Assembly: GCF_037975245.1 (NCBI RefSeq)
Contig: NC_092563.1
Span: 18,467,594-18,531,593, forward strand
Length of the DNA: 64,000 nt
From: Apostichopus japonicus
Taxonomy: Eukaryota > Echinodermata > Holothuroidea > Aspidochirotida > Stichopodidae
Direction of reading: 5' to 3'
The notes below the pieces were generated by a model that saw nothing but the letters and a program-made list of their open reading frames with translations, did not search any database and was not told the origin of the DNA. This document shows, piece after piece, positions 24,402-37,530 of the stretch; the first letter of the stretch is position 1, and every line of letters begins with the position of its first letter. A program made the translations under genes and the position numbers.

Positions 24402-27400
24402 TTCTGCATTTTTATTAGGATGATATACATTGCAACACACGTACAGACTTGACGCATACAATATACACAACGTTGGTAATACCAAACATCAATGTGATGT
24501 AGAATCAGAGAATTCACTGTATCTGTTCTATATGTAAATTGTCTTACAAACATTGAATGCCGCAAAAAATATATAATGTCGTTGGAAATTGGATTGAAGC
24601 GAGGAATATATCATTAAAGAGTTAGTATATACGAGACTGCGTGTAAATGACACCCTATGGGTATAGTCGTTCGTGAAAGGCTGCAGAAGGCATTGAAAAC
24701 GTGAATTAGTATACGAACCGTTTTAGACTTCTTATAAGGACCCTGCAAAGGTTATAAATGTTTCCTGAAATTTAGGAATCTCATTTACGCACTCGTCGAT
24801 TGGAGAGCAAACTGTAGCCTTCTACGGTTGGCACAACGCCAAGAACAAAGATATATCGAGAGAAAAAAAGCATAAAAAACAGACTGAAAAGGAACCAAAT
24901 CCCCTGGAATCGAAGAAAGAGGAAAGATTCCGGGATAACGTATTGTAAATAGTACTGTAGAACATAACTATAATAACACGTTGATTACAGGTTTCTTGCT
25001 TATACGTTGGAAATGGGGAAAACGAAACTACTTTATGATGACCTTTATACCATGCAAATAAATCCCTATTTAAAGGGTATCTGAAAAAAAATCATGGTAC
25101 AACAGATCATGTTAATTAGGGAATGTGAAGATGTTGTATGTATAATGTTCTGTGAGTTATTTATAGGCCTACGGTAAAAACGACCGTAGTCTCTTAACAG
25201 TCGCTGGGAGTTTGATGCCTTGCCAAAGAGAAGAAGAGCCTAGAATCGATGCATGATTTAAAATTTTTGAAATTGACAAATATTAAAAAGCTAATTTTAC
25301 TCGGTAGGTCTTTAAATTAACTTCCACTTGACTCTCCTCTCGTCCATCCAGGGTTCAAATAAATATTAAGAAGAACGTTCAAAACTTTTGAAATTATAGA
25401 AACCCATGCAGAACGGTAGCAAACAGTTAGGTAAATATGCCACACACAGATGTAACCACATCATGTTAATTGCTTATTCTTGTAACGGTTTTTCGGCTTT
25501 GAAAACAGTACGATCGTTTTGATGGTTCTAACAGAGGACCCCTATCATGTGACGTCCCAGAAATTCAATTCAATTCAATTCATAAGACTTTATTTCAATC
25601 TCTTGTATTAAAGAGACTTAATAGAGGACGAGGGGAAATTCCATTAATTTCGCCATTGAAACAAGTTGACAGTATTGGCGATGAAAAATGTCAGGCAAGA
25701 AAGAACACTTATCAATGTATTTTTCTAAAGGCCTACAAGTATATGTGAACTTTCCACCCCCTTTAAGATCACAAAAACCGAACAATACATTCTTCCAGTA
25801 GAAACTTCGCATTGATAAAAAAGTAAAGGATTGTACAACATTTAACCTCGAATTGAGGGATTAAGCTAGATTCCAATTCGGTTACGTAAATAATAGGAAC
25901 GGAAAGTGCCTGTCACCCCCTTTGGAAATTCCCCGCTGAGTAGTAGATAAGTTAAATTGACATGCGACTGGCCTGAGAGTCTGTCCTAGTGGGCTATGTA
26001 TAACTTATATTGACAAATATAGTGCCTACTGTTGAGGATAGAACGACGTAAGGGATTCCTATGATGCAGGTGCTCTTATTAAATTTCCTGGTCTTATAAT
26101 TGAGCCAGTCTATTACTTAAAAAAGTTCCACTCGAGAAGTTTCCTCTACAGCAAAGAAGTTATATATTTTGTAGAATGATCATTGCCCACACAGATTAAT
26201 CATCCGATACTGTCTGACCCTTCCATACATGTTCAGTATAATGTTTTCTTTTCTATATATATATATTTTTTGTGGTGGGGGGGGGGGGGGAGGGGGGAAA
26301 TGTCAGTTACAATAAAATAATATTCTTACAGCGTCCGCACATATAGAGTTCAAGGCCCGGGTTCAACTGTTCCACTGTTTTCCACTGTTCTAGATTTTCC
26401 ATTTCATTAGGCTATCATTACAGATACGACTGTACAGAATACAGCTAATGAATATGGTATTACATACACACATAATTGTCTCAAATCTAAAATATTGAAA
26501 ATATTGGAGACTATAATGAGACACGAACAGGTGACGCAGACCATTTAATAATCAAAAGGTACAATGGAACATGCTCAATTAACCACTATATAGACGGCCA
26601 AAGTTCAATTGATTTCTTCCAACTTATTCGTCGATATGACACCAATTCATCACCCCCTCCCCCCCCCCCAACAATTCCCTTACGAAAATGTTAAATATTT
26701 GTCAAGATTCAATGTATAGGCTGACGCTGTAAACTGTAGAAGATGATATTAAAGGATGACCCGCCGCATGGTTAATTTTGAAACTTTGATATGTTATATG
26801 CGGTTGAAGGCTACCGCTATACGCTGTACAGTTTGTTTTTCTATCATTTTTGTGAATAATCCTTTAAACGTCAAGAAGAGGCTCATCAATAAAGTGGCTT
26901 GACTAATACAGAGTTGTATAGAGAGACCAAAGTTAGGTACGTTCCTCTTGAGTAAATGCACAAAACATCGATAGGAACCACAGGAGGAGATTTATGGCTG
27001 TATTATGTTTTATACACGTCACTTGTCAAAGACGCGGAATGGTATACTGTTGAATGCGATCTATACGAATGATCTGTTGTTTGGAATGTACACCGGTACG
27101 ATACGCATTTCAAAAAATAGTCATTTTTATTGTATTTTGAGTGGTTAGACTCTAAAAAATAATGGACATTAACATTTAGTCCTGGATTAATGAGTTGATA
27201 TCATAATCATTAATTGCTGTCCGAGCTGTCGTCAACGGAGCTATTCCGACCAGAGTTGTCACAATACGCTGTTTTATATATGTGAATCATTTTGAGGAAG
27301 GGAAAAGCTAAGGTCACTGTGTAGCAACATTAGCATACATGCACGCTCATATCTATTTTTTCACGGTGGTTGGACCATGGCATATCAACACTAAACCCAT

Positions 27401-27575
27401 GTTGCTATATCAGAGTCAACGTAAGTTTAAGGATGGTACCAACTATACGAGAACTTACAAGGATAGTCCTATAAGTGCAAACTATATTTTGACTGCATGC
27501 TGAATGTACACAATCTACTTAGCATGCTAGCCAAATGTGCGTGTAATTCCCGCCATAAGTTTTCGAGGTACTTAC
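24402..27575. other. Intergenic, no gene seen
   Basis: AT-rich sequence with a poly-G run near 26278. A TTCAATTCAATTCAT repeat near 25566 is followed by ACTTTATTTCAATCTC, which could be the 3' end of an old retroelement. No open frame of note. Confidence 0.4.
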
Positions 27576-27719
27576 GGTTAAATTGTCACAGTTTGTATAC
27601 CATAAGTGAACTTCAAGCGAATTGGTTGTGATGTCATATATTTGTAAACTGACAGCATCGATAGGGTTGTAACTTTGCCTTAGGGGACGTGAACGGTAAT
27701 CAATACCTACCTTTATTGA
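27576..27719 (-). CDS. Candidate exon, unknown gene (low confidence)
   Basis: A 48-codon open frame on the minus strand between a consensus acceptor (CTCTACAG) and donor (GTAAGT). It contains GIDYRSRPLRQSYNPIDAVS and ends TNCDNLT. The Y-x-RP...D-x-V-x-L-x-I pattern loosely recalls the start of a Cys-loop receptor ligand-binding domain, but this is only a resemblance. Its phase does not fit the candidate exon at 28204-28316, so it may belong elsewhere or be chance. Confidence 0.25.
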
Positions 27720-27817
27720 CTGTAGAGTATTCATAATATTATAATGCATCCCAACTGTGAATAGTAAAATTGGATATAGCCTACACTTTATGGGAACTAT
27801 ATATACACAACTGGCAA

Positions 27818-27825
27818 TATATATA

Positions 27826-27903
<78 letters not shown>

Positions 27904-28000
27904 AAATATTTACATATATAGCCTAAATATATATATATATTTATTTATTTATATATATACACATATACATATATACATATTTATATATATACATATATGT
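27818..28000. repeat. (TA)n-rich repeat
   Basis: TA repeats with TTTA, GTATA and ACATA interruptions. Confidence 0.9.
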
Positions 28001-28203
28001 CAGTGAGTTGGAAAATTCAATTCACGAACATGTTCAGGACATGTGTAGTGTACTACACTTACTTATCTTACAAACACGTGTGTATTTCACTGGTATTCGC
28101 TCCACCTCAGCGTAACAAAATATAGACCAAAGAAATAAAAAGAATACCCCTTTCTTGTCAAGAAGTGATTGATGGATAAGAAAGAAATTCAGACATTGCT
28201 TAC

Positions 28204-28316
28204 CTGAATTCATCCGGTAAGTTTATAATCTTATCTGTGAAGTATGCACCTATCACGGTGATAACTGCATAACATTTCTCAGGTATTCCAAGCGATGGGT
28301 CCTTCTCAAGCAAAAG
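28204..28316 (-). CDS. Candidate exon, unknown gene
   Basis: 37 codons plus two bases on the minus strand, between acceptor GTGCAG and donor GTAAGC. It encodes LLLEKDPSLGIPEKCYAVIT then VIGAYFTDKIINLPDEF, an ordinary globular-looking sequence unlike the repeat-derived frames nearby. Its phase fits the candidate exon at 28662-28704. I do not recognise the family. Confidence 0.38.
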
Positions 28317-28661
28317 CTGCACGTGTACGCATTTGGCCTATATATAGCTAGGCATATATAAATATCGCAACCCTATGGGCGCATTCTAACAGAGAGAGCT
28401 TGTTTACACGAATGGCCCGGAACCCATGCATATGGGGTTGACAAACATGATTGCTTCAAACCTCGATCAATATTTGTTCAGCATACACATTAAGTAATCA
28501 ATGGAAAAGACCCGTGGTTTAAGAACTGTCCTGCATGACCCACACCGCAGACAAGGAATCAAAAAATCGACGTTTTTTTCTTGTATGTGTACGATACCAG
28601 TATACCCTTACCTATATAATAAAGCCTACTGGTATAGGTTTGCATAGAAAAGTGCACTTAC

Positions 28662-28704
28662 CTTTACATTCATAAACACAAACAGAAATCCGTCGATGTG
28701 AATG
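28662..28704 (-). CDS. Candidate short exon, unknown gene
   Basis: A 43-bp open stretch on the minus strand, with a pyrimidine tract (TTTCTTTATCTTCTG) and TAG as a possible acceptor and AAG before GTAAGT as the donor. It encodes IHIDGFLFVFMNVK and joins in phase to the exon at 28204-28316. No further exons of the gene were found, so this is weak. Confidence 0.3.
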
Positions 28705-31700
28705 CTATCCAATGGGAGTTTGCAGAAGATAAAGAAATCAAATCACTTTCGTTTTAATTTAAACGATATATCCAGTTAAAATCTAAAATAAAACGAAATA
28801 AAAATCCTCTCCAAGTTCGTATGATATCCGATTAAAAACGATATGAACTATTTCACAAGATTATTAGTCCTTCAACGCAGCGATACAGGAACAATGACAA
28901 TTTTTTTGTGTTATGAACATGGTGAGGATTATAACAGGGCACTGTTACCGAGCCAGCATGGCTTTTTTTTCCGCACACCGGAAATAAAAGAAGAAAAGAA
29001 AACGGATGAAAGAATGATGAAAATTCCAGGACACTGGCACCCAGCAGCACCCTCAGAAGCTGTTGAATAACTGAAGTAACATTTACAGGTGACCGCAGAG
29101 ATAAATGGAAGAGTTCCCAGACCACCAAACAGTATTTACCAAAACTCCCTGATTTATGATTAACGACTTAATACGTCCCTACATTCCGACATTCTATTCC
29201 TTATTTTTTTTCCTTCTTTCTTTTTAGCGTTTTGTAGTTTTGTCGTTTTGTCACCTAGGCAACCTAACCCTTTACCTTTTCCCCAAATGTCAAAGGCTTT
29301 TGATTCGGTGGTTAACCGAACTCTAAGTACCCCTCAAAGAACACCGCATCCAGGGTAACACACATTTGTTTGGTATGTGCTGCAGCGCGTATAGCAGGAC
29401 GACTCTTATTCAACCAGAAATACCTGCAAATCAAAAATATTCTTCTAACTTAGCAGTCAAAAGCAGAAGAAGAAAAATGTCCTCACTGACAAGGCATTGC
29501 CCTGTTGCAGAGCGTAACCGAATTAGCTATCATACTGGGACTTGCGATGCTTCCATGAACTGAGCGATCTTCAAAGTGAGAGAGAGCACGAGGTCACACT
29601 GCAGATGAAGTCTGCCGTTTCGAACAAAAATCCAAATTGACCGCCCCCTCAATCAACATCATCTGATTGGTGAGATTGATACGGGGGAAAGGCCAAGTTT
29701 GCCTGTACATGAACGATGTCTGTGTGGGGGTCAGCGACCGTGCGGTTGTTTAGGTGTGGACCCTCTTGAGGGATACGGATGGGTGTAGCATGATTTTTGG
29801 CCATCATCCAGAGACGGAATAACAGAATAGTTTGTCAATTACCACAAACATTTTTCTATGATGAGAACTAGACAAATATTTGTTGTGTTGTAATGCTGTA
29901 GAAAAGAAAGTTGTAATGTCTATGATACCGTCCGTACAATGGGGTGGGGGAGGGGGTGGGGTTGGGAGGTTAACAAGAATGTGTTGTGTAGAACATGACT
30001 CAGAACGTCTGGGTATGAAGTCACAGAGTAAGGGTGAAGTTTACATATAGTCTTTTGGCTGAATATCTCGAAATATTTTTTTTGGGGGAGGGGAGGGGGG
30101 AGGGGGTAATAAGGGATGAATCAGCGGTTTAACTTTATAAAGAAAAATTCTACGTCATAAGGAACAGTACTGTAGGTTTGTTACGTGACATAACTTATGT
30201 AATCACCGTGGTGCTTGCGATACTTGATTGGAAGGAAAACTTTTAATTTTATCGTTATTATACTAACCCAAATAATACTGAATACAGGTAGTACGTTAGT
30301 TGGCAGTGCAAATTTAAGGCAAATTTGCTTTGGAATGACTGTTTGTGATATGTTAGATCATTCTTCTGCAAAGAAAAGTCAATGAAGAAAATCTTTCGAT
30401 TTCACTCGTGTTCAGACGAAGACTTACAAAATATCAAGAACTTCTTAACAAAAGGGTAAAAAAGAACCCACAGATGGGGGTGGTGGGGGGGTGGTTGGGG
30501 TTGGGAGGCGTTGGCGAGACGAAGGTGTCGTGCTCTGTAAAAATGTGTGAATGAGTATGATTGCATTAAGCCGAGCAGAAAACTGAGCAGTAGAATATCA
30601 ATGACGTTCAGTAGACCCCTACACACAAGCGGAATGAAGTAACAAATAAATTTACAAAAAAAAAAAAAAATACAGAAGGCAAATGGAACAAAGATGAAGA
30701 CGTATGCATGCGATAGACACCCTGTATGTTTTCCTCCCGAATCACCGCCCCCTCCCCTCACCCCGCACACACACACACAATCCTATTCAAGGGCATCAAT
30801 TATTCACATCCTATATGTGTCAATCAATCATATGTAGTATCACGGCCTCACGCCTGAAAAAAAGTACACTTTTCACTTCCAATTCATTTACTCTGAGAAG
30901 AAAGTATGCATGTACATTTTTTGTATACCTTACGGTAAAGGTCAAAAAAATAAATAAATAAAAAGAGAAAAAAGGCCTAGCAAAACCTCTTACCTTCTTC
31001 CTTTCTCTTTGGGAGGTGTGAATTAAATTAATCGTGTCTTCGATTGACGAGCGCATATATACAAAAGTGGAAAAAAAATTCTCGTCAAAAGAATGTAAAA
31101 TAATATTTTCCACGCACGGCTTTTGTTTTTATCACTTTCATCCACTTATCAGTTTAGTGGGTCAAAGTGTCAGACGCACACGCCAACACTTTTTTTTCCT
31201 TATTTTTATTTTAGGGACGCGGTCAAAATAAACCTCACGACTAAATGTATAGCATGCATGATTAATTAATTGATTTAGCAGTTTTAATTAATCGATTCAA
31301 AAGCAACGAAGGGCATGTGATCCTGATGACCGTTTTAAGAGAAAGATATTATCTTCTCTAAAAAAAAATCTTAATTTGGATGAGGTCAATGGCCAAGATG
31401 ACTGGGAACATTTTAAGATTATCTTCAGCTTAACTTCCTTGTAAAAAATGCTATCGATTTCTCGGTGTTTACGATACGAATCACAGATGCCTTTTCCCAA
31501 TAACCGGGGTATTCTGTTGTATAGAAAAGGTGTCTCATCGAAAGATATGCAAACCTTAATTGATACAAGGTGATGAATAGCTCTTCGTTGGAACTGCAGG
31601 ATCGAGAAAGGTCCACGTGGCGAATGGGGGGGGGGGGAGGTGTCTATGACGTCACGGACAAGGCTATATCTTCAGAATAGGACTAACAAGAAATATTTTG

Positions 31701-34700
31701 TTTCATGTAAAGTAGAGAGTTGATCATATATACTAAAGGACCCTTCACCACAATTTCTATACATTTTACTGGTTATGCTGTCAAGCAGTTTTTTAAAAGA
31801 AGCCTTTACTCTCTCGATTAAAACTTACATATTTGAATTCATTATTTAACGATGTTAAAGGAAAATGAAATAACATATGCCACATACGTAAAGAGAAATA
31901 TGCATTTTTGTCATTATTAATTGTTCTGTTTACGATGTCCTGACATAGAGATTTAGCATATTTCAATGCGACATATATACTGAAAACCAAAATAGCTATA
32001 AACACATTATATTAGCTGACAAAAAAAAAGATGCATCTCTCTCTCTCTCTTTTTTTCAGAATATGAAAACTAATGTTCCGCCTAAAGGCAGGCCTTTAAG
32101 ATATTTTAATAGGCATATTCTACTTCATAAAACCTCTTTTATAGACTTTCAAAATTGTACAAAAATGGGGAATCATTTGTAATGTTCTACGGCATATACA
32201 TAAGTTACATATATCTGACCACACAATATGTTTTCCATTGTGTCAGAACTACATTTATTATCGTCCAATTTATTGCCAGCTTCGTTTCCATTTTTTCCAG
32301 CCACTAAAATGTTAAATAAATATTACCTCGCCTTTTGTGTAAATATATATATTGCAGTTTTCCTTGAACTAGATAGTTGTAGAGGAAGTGGATAATATTA
32401 CCCAGATGTCATATACGTATAAAGATATATTTTTGTTTCAATTCAGTGTACTTTCTCTATTATGATGTACGATTAACTATGTCGTGTGAAGTGACCAAAG
32501 AAAAATATATTAAAAGCACTTTAGCCAGCTGCATGGGAATATATGTCACAAGGTCTCGTGTTTGTATACTATTCATTTCCCTTACGAATATCGTGAAAAT
32601 GTGCAAATATTAGTCCTTATCCCATAATTTCCTGACCCTTCCTGCTTTGTAGTAAACCTCGGCGGAGGTCTGTAGACCCCCCTGACCCCCCCCCCCCGTC
32701 TCGCTTGGTCAAAATGTATTCCTCTTCAGCGTTTACCGGTGATTCTCAAAAACTCGAAAAAACATGGCATATATATTTTCTTCAAAATGTCCTACCTTTG
32801 GTATTAAACAGATGGTTGTTATGGCAAAGCCAGGACCCGCGAATGGTATATATCGAGGAAAATCTTGAAGATCATGACCGCAAAATCTTGGAACGATCCA
32901 AAAATAGAGAAAATAATAAATAATTAGATTTGTGTTGGATGTATATACACGGTACATAGAAATTACCGGTAGTTAAAAATTAAATGATATTATGAAAGGT
33001 TACGACAGTTTGCAGACCACTATATCGACCAAAAGGAGCATAGGGTAAATATAAAACTTAATATATATGTTTGTATGTTGGAATATGGAATTTGGAATCA
33101 TCCCGGAGGGCAGTGACCCCTAGGGAGCCCAACCCACAATAACGTATGGTCCCAAGTTTGAAGAAAACTGCAAAGCTATAGGGGACTGTCACTGACCGAT
33201 ATACGGGTTGGAATTTGTTTAATATAGAAATTTCTTGATAATGAACCTGTATATATAAACAGTGTGTTTATTGCATATAATGCATATACATTTGAACTAT
33301 CCACATTGCGCGTGACGTCACTTAACCACCCACCCCATCATGGAATTACTTTAACGTATACCTTCATGTATATATATATATACAACATCGATCTATTTCA
33401 ATGTCATAAATTACTGGGCAGGAGAGCAGAAAGATTGTGCAAAAGATTATTTGAATTTAATTCATGAATAAAAGAGAAATAAAAATCCAAACATGTTATC
33501 ACTTAGATCACTACTCGAATCGTTCACCAGAATACTTATAGATATACAGCCCTATAGGTCATGTGTAATCAAACGTTTTCAATGCTTCTTTGGATATTGG
33601 CCAAGGTTAAACAGTGACGAAATACATTTTGATATGGTCGATTTCTGTATCACGCTCTTTACGAGAAACCTTCATTTGATCATATCGAAGGCTCATCAAT
33701 TAAAGTGACTGGAATGCAGTCTGACACACAACCCCTCCCCCTCCCCCTCCACGGTTCCTCATGCAGGCGGAACACAAAATTTACTGAACATGCGACACAT
33801 ATGGCCAGAAATAACATCTTTGCTATAATTATTGCAATGTTTCAAGTGCAAATGATTTTGGAGTCATCGAAGGGTGCTCTCTGTTGCTCCTATAGTTATA
33901 ATATTATGTTTTGGTTGATTTTATTTGATGAAGCAATGGTTTAGGCTTTTACTCAGAGAAGCCGACGCCATTTAGACAGAGAGGAGCATCACATAGAGTT
34001 AATATATTTTAATGCTGAATATCCCGAAAACAGTATATACAGACACATTAGCAATTAAAATTGCCTTTGTTGGTTTCTCCGACTATTAAATGTCAAAACT
34101 TAAAGCCTGCTTATAGTCATCCTTTTAATATGTTTAATAGGAATATTGTACCTCATTAAAACCGATTTCCTTTAGAATTTGAAATCGTAAAAATCGTAAA
34201 TAAAAAAAAAGGTGGGGGGGGGGGGGTCGGGGAACAGGGAAACATTCGTAATGACCTACGGCATACAACTATATAGGACATATGTAGGAGCACAGAATAA
34301 GTTATTCCTCTGTGTCACAATTATATGTTAACAACTTCCAATTTATTTTCAGCCAATAAAAGGTTAAAGAAATACTTCAACGCGTTCGGTTGATATATAA
34401 AAAGAAAATGCTGTCAGGGATGCATCAAACTAAGTTGGCAAACTATAGGTAGTGACCAATATTTGACTTTCTAGCATATTGGAAGGGGTGGGGAGAGGTG
34501 CATTAATCCCTGGGAAATATGTATATACGCCAGCGCACACTCCAGATTACATGATTAAATTGAAATGGGTTGGAGGGCCTGCAGAGGCGCTGTTACAGGA
34601 TGCTATATTTTCATTTTGCTGTATCTAAACTACCTGGCTCCTGGCCCCTGTAACCACAGAGCGATCGTCCCTCCCTCTGTGAACCCCGGTGTGTTACCTG
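28705..34700. other. Intergenic, no gene seen
   Basis: AT-rich, with several poly-G/poly-C runs (29941, 30085, 30477, 31627, 32690, 34214) and a poly-A run near 30657. None of the open frames (all below 125 codons) shows a domain or convincing splice context. Confidence 0.45.
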
Positions 34701-34751
34701 TAACATGAACTTGTGTAAGTTCGAGGTACTTTCTTCAAAGGAAGTTCAACT

Positions 34752-34754
<3 letters not shown>

Positions 34755-34811
<57 letters not shown>

Positions 34812-34839
34812 TATATATATCTATATATATATATGTATG

Positions 34840-34918
<79 letters not shown>
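34755..34918. repeat. (TA)n microsatellite with short interruptions
   Basis: About 160 bp of TA repeats with AAATA, CTATA and GTATGTATG interruptions. Confidence 0.95.
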
Positions 34919-34926
<8 letters not shown>

Positions 34927-35309
34927 CATATCATGCACTGTTAAATATTATATCTCAGTTTATCATGTCAGTTCTTGTTAACGTTTTAAATATCTGTAAG
35001 TACATCCTTTAAACCACAGGTAGCATATTAAACTGGCAAAGACTGCAGGTGTATTGTAGGTACTTGTGTTGTGTTTTGTTTTTTGTTTGTAGTTGCCATT
35101 GTTGTTGCTGCGATCTTTCTATCCGCATTGTTTTGTATACGACATGAGTGTATCGTATATATACCGATAATGATATTGTTGGAATAAAGTATGCTATATG
35201 ATTTATGAGAAAGTGTAGGAAATTTAACACAAAATGAAACCATAACTATGTTATAACTCTAAAGGCTGTATTTTGCATGAAATGCGGTAGAGGCACACTC
35301 TATATCACG

Positions 35310-35508
35310 AGTTCGTCCCGAGGTCCCGAGTTCCAGTCACTCCAAGATTAATGTATGTCGTCCAGTTACAGAGTTGTTTACAATTGACAATTCATAATCA
35401 TGGAAGTTAAATATGAATCTAAGAGACTGACGTCGGTCAGCTTGCGGCTTTGATAAGCCAATGATGGCTTCGTCTTCGCGAGTCCCTGCTTCTAGGAGGA
35501 TCTAAAAT
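35310..35508 (+). mobile_element. tRNA-derived SINE, copy 2
   Basis: Same family and orientation as the copy at 24161-24398. It shares AGGTCCCGAGTTC, ATGTATGTCGTCCAGTTACA, ACAATTCATAATCATGGA and GTCAGCTTGCGGCTTTGATA. The 5' tRNA-like part is more diverged and the A box is not clear. The tail runs into ATACATAC repeats. Confidence 0.82.
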
Positions 35509-35705
35509 ACATACGTAAATACTACATACATATACATACACACATACATACATACATACTAACATTCATACATATCAGTAAAGCGTATTATTGTTTCATT
35601 GCATACTGACATTTTTCTGTCCCACAAATTTAATGTATAGGTTTGCTTACTATGCAAATGTTTCCTATGCCTTATTTCACATAAATACATACACGCATAC
35701 ACACG

Positions 35706-35708
<3 letters not shown>

Positions 35709-35767
<59 letters not shown>
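35709..35767. repeat. (TA)n microsatellite
   Basis: About 58 bp of TA repeats following ACACGCACA-type repeats. Confidence 0.93.
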
Positions 35768-36337
35768 CATACAATGAATGTTCTATACAAAATTTATCAG
35801 AATAAAATAAATTACAAATTTATCAATCTTTAACTCCTCTTGACAGGCGTCAATCAGTCAGTTAAACAGCTAGATATACCGAATAATCTTTAACATACAA
35901 CATATATGTCAATACAGGGGCCAGGCTATATAAATACAAAGGCTTACCTTTATGTAAAGTCCATGATCAGTGCAGAGAGTCCCTCATATTTATTACCTGC
36001 TTGTTAGATTGTTTGGCTAGAAATGAATACAACTAGACTATTCCCTTTCGTCAATCGAAGGTGTTTCCATAGTAGTTAATCCTATACCTCAATCCCTCGG
36101 CATACCAGGTTGAACCAGCTGTCCAACTTACTTTCATCGCCCCCCCCCCCGCCAAAATAGTGTATCACCAGTGTAGTAATATTATTACAGTGGCGAGGAA
36201 GTGCCATGTATGTAATGTTGGTAACCAGTAAAAAGAATACTCTCCTCTTAAAACAGTCCGCATAAATATTATATGAACGAAATACAGTTGGTAAAAAAAT
36301 AAGAAGTTAAAAGACATATAACAAAAGAATGGGCACC

Positions 36338-36924
<587 letters not shown>

Positions 36925-37289
36925 CAACAACTACAACTTCTAGATATCTGATATTCCTCTACTCCAGATAATAACAAAAGCAAAAACAAAACAAACAACA
37001 ATCCATGCCTGAAATAACTTGACTATTGTCGCAGTTTCTTTTGAAGTTGCTGTTCCTGTGTTCATAGCCATGATACTGCAAATAATATCCTGCTGTTCCT
37101 TGAAGTGAACGTGTAGTACAGGAAAGGTGGTGCTCTCCTCTGTGATGTCACTATAAACTCTCCACGTCTTTCCTATCACGGTTAGATGTAAGTCATATCA
37201 TTATAAACCCTTACGTTATGTTGAGGCAGTTGTTTGCGCATAATAATGAAATTGCATGAGCGTCGTATTCCACGCCCTTGTTTGTATTT

Positions 37290-37530
37290 TGTCAGTGGCA
37301 GACTGGGCCATAAAGTGTTACCAATTCAAAGATCTAAAAGGCTGCAATGAGGCCTTCATACAGGCGGCGCATTGGTTGCCTCTGACGAAACTAGCACCTC
37401 ACCTCTCGCGACCAAGGTGACATCGGCGCTTTCGGCATCTCTATCTTGGGGACGCATTCGGTTTATTGGACCTGCTCGGATTCAAACCGGTTCAAAGCCG
37501 GCAGGCTATCCTACCACTGGATTTGATTCA
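37290..37530 (-). mobile_element. Possible tRNA-like SINE remnant
   Basis: The minus strand contains GGTTTGAATCC, a fair B box, preceded by GTGGTAGGATAGCCTGCCGG, which resembles a tRNA D-arm/A-box region. The stretch is more GC-rich than its surroundings. There is no second copy in the window and no clear tail, so the call is tentative. Confidence 0.35.

Noticed and set aside
36943-37201. Minus-strand frame ending in a hydrophobic segment (FQAWIVVCFVFAFVII) that could be a C-terminal membrane span
   Set aside because: The hydrophobic stretch comes from a T-rich run beside the ATC array, no clear acceptor precedes it, and no companion exons were found.
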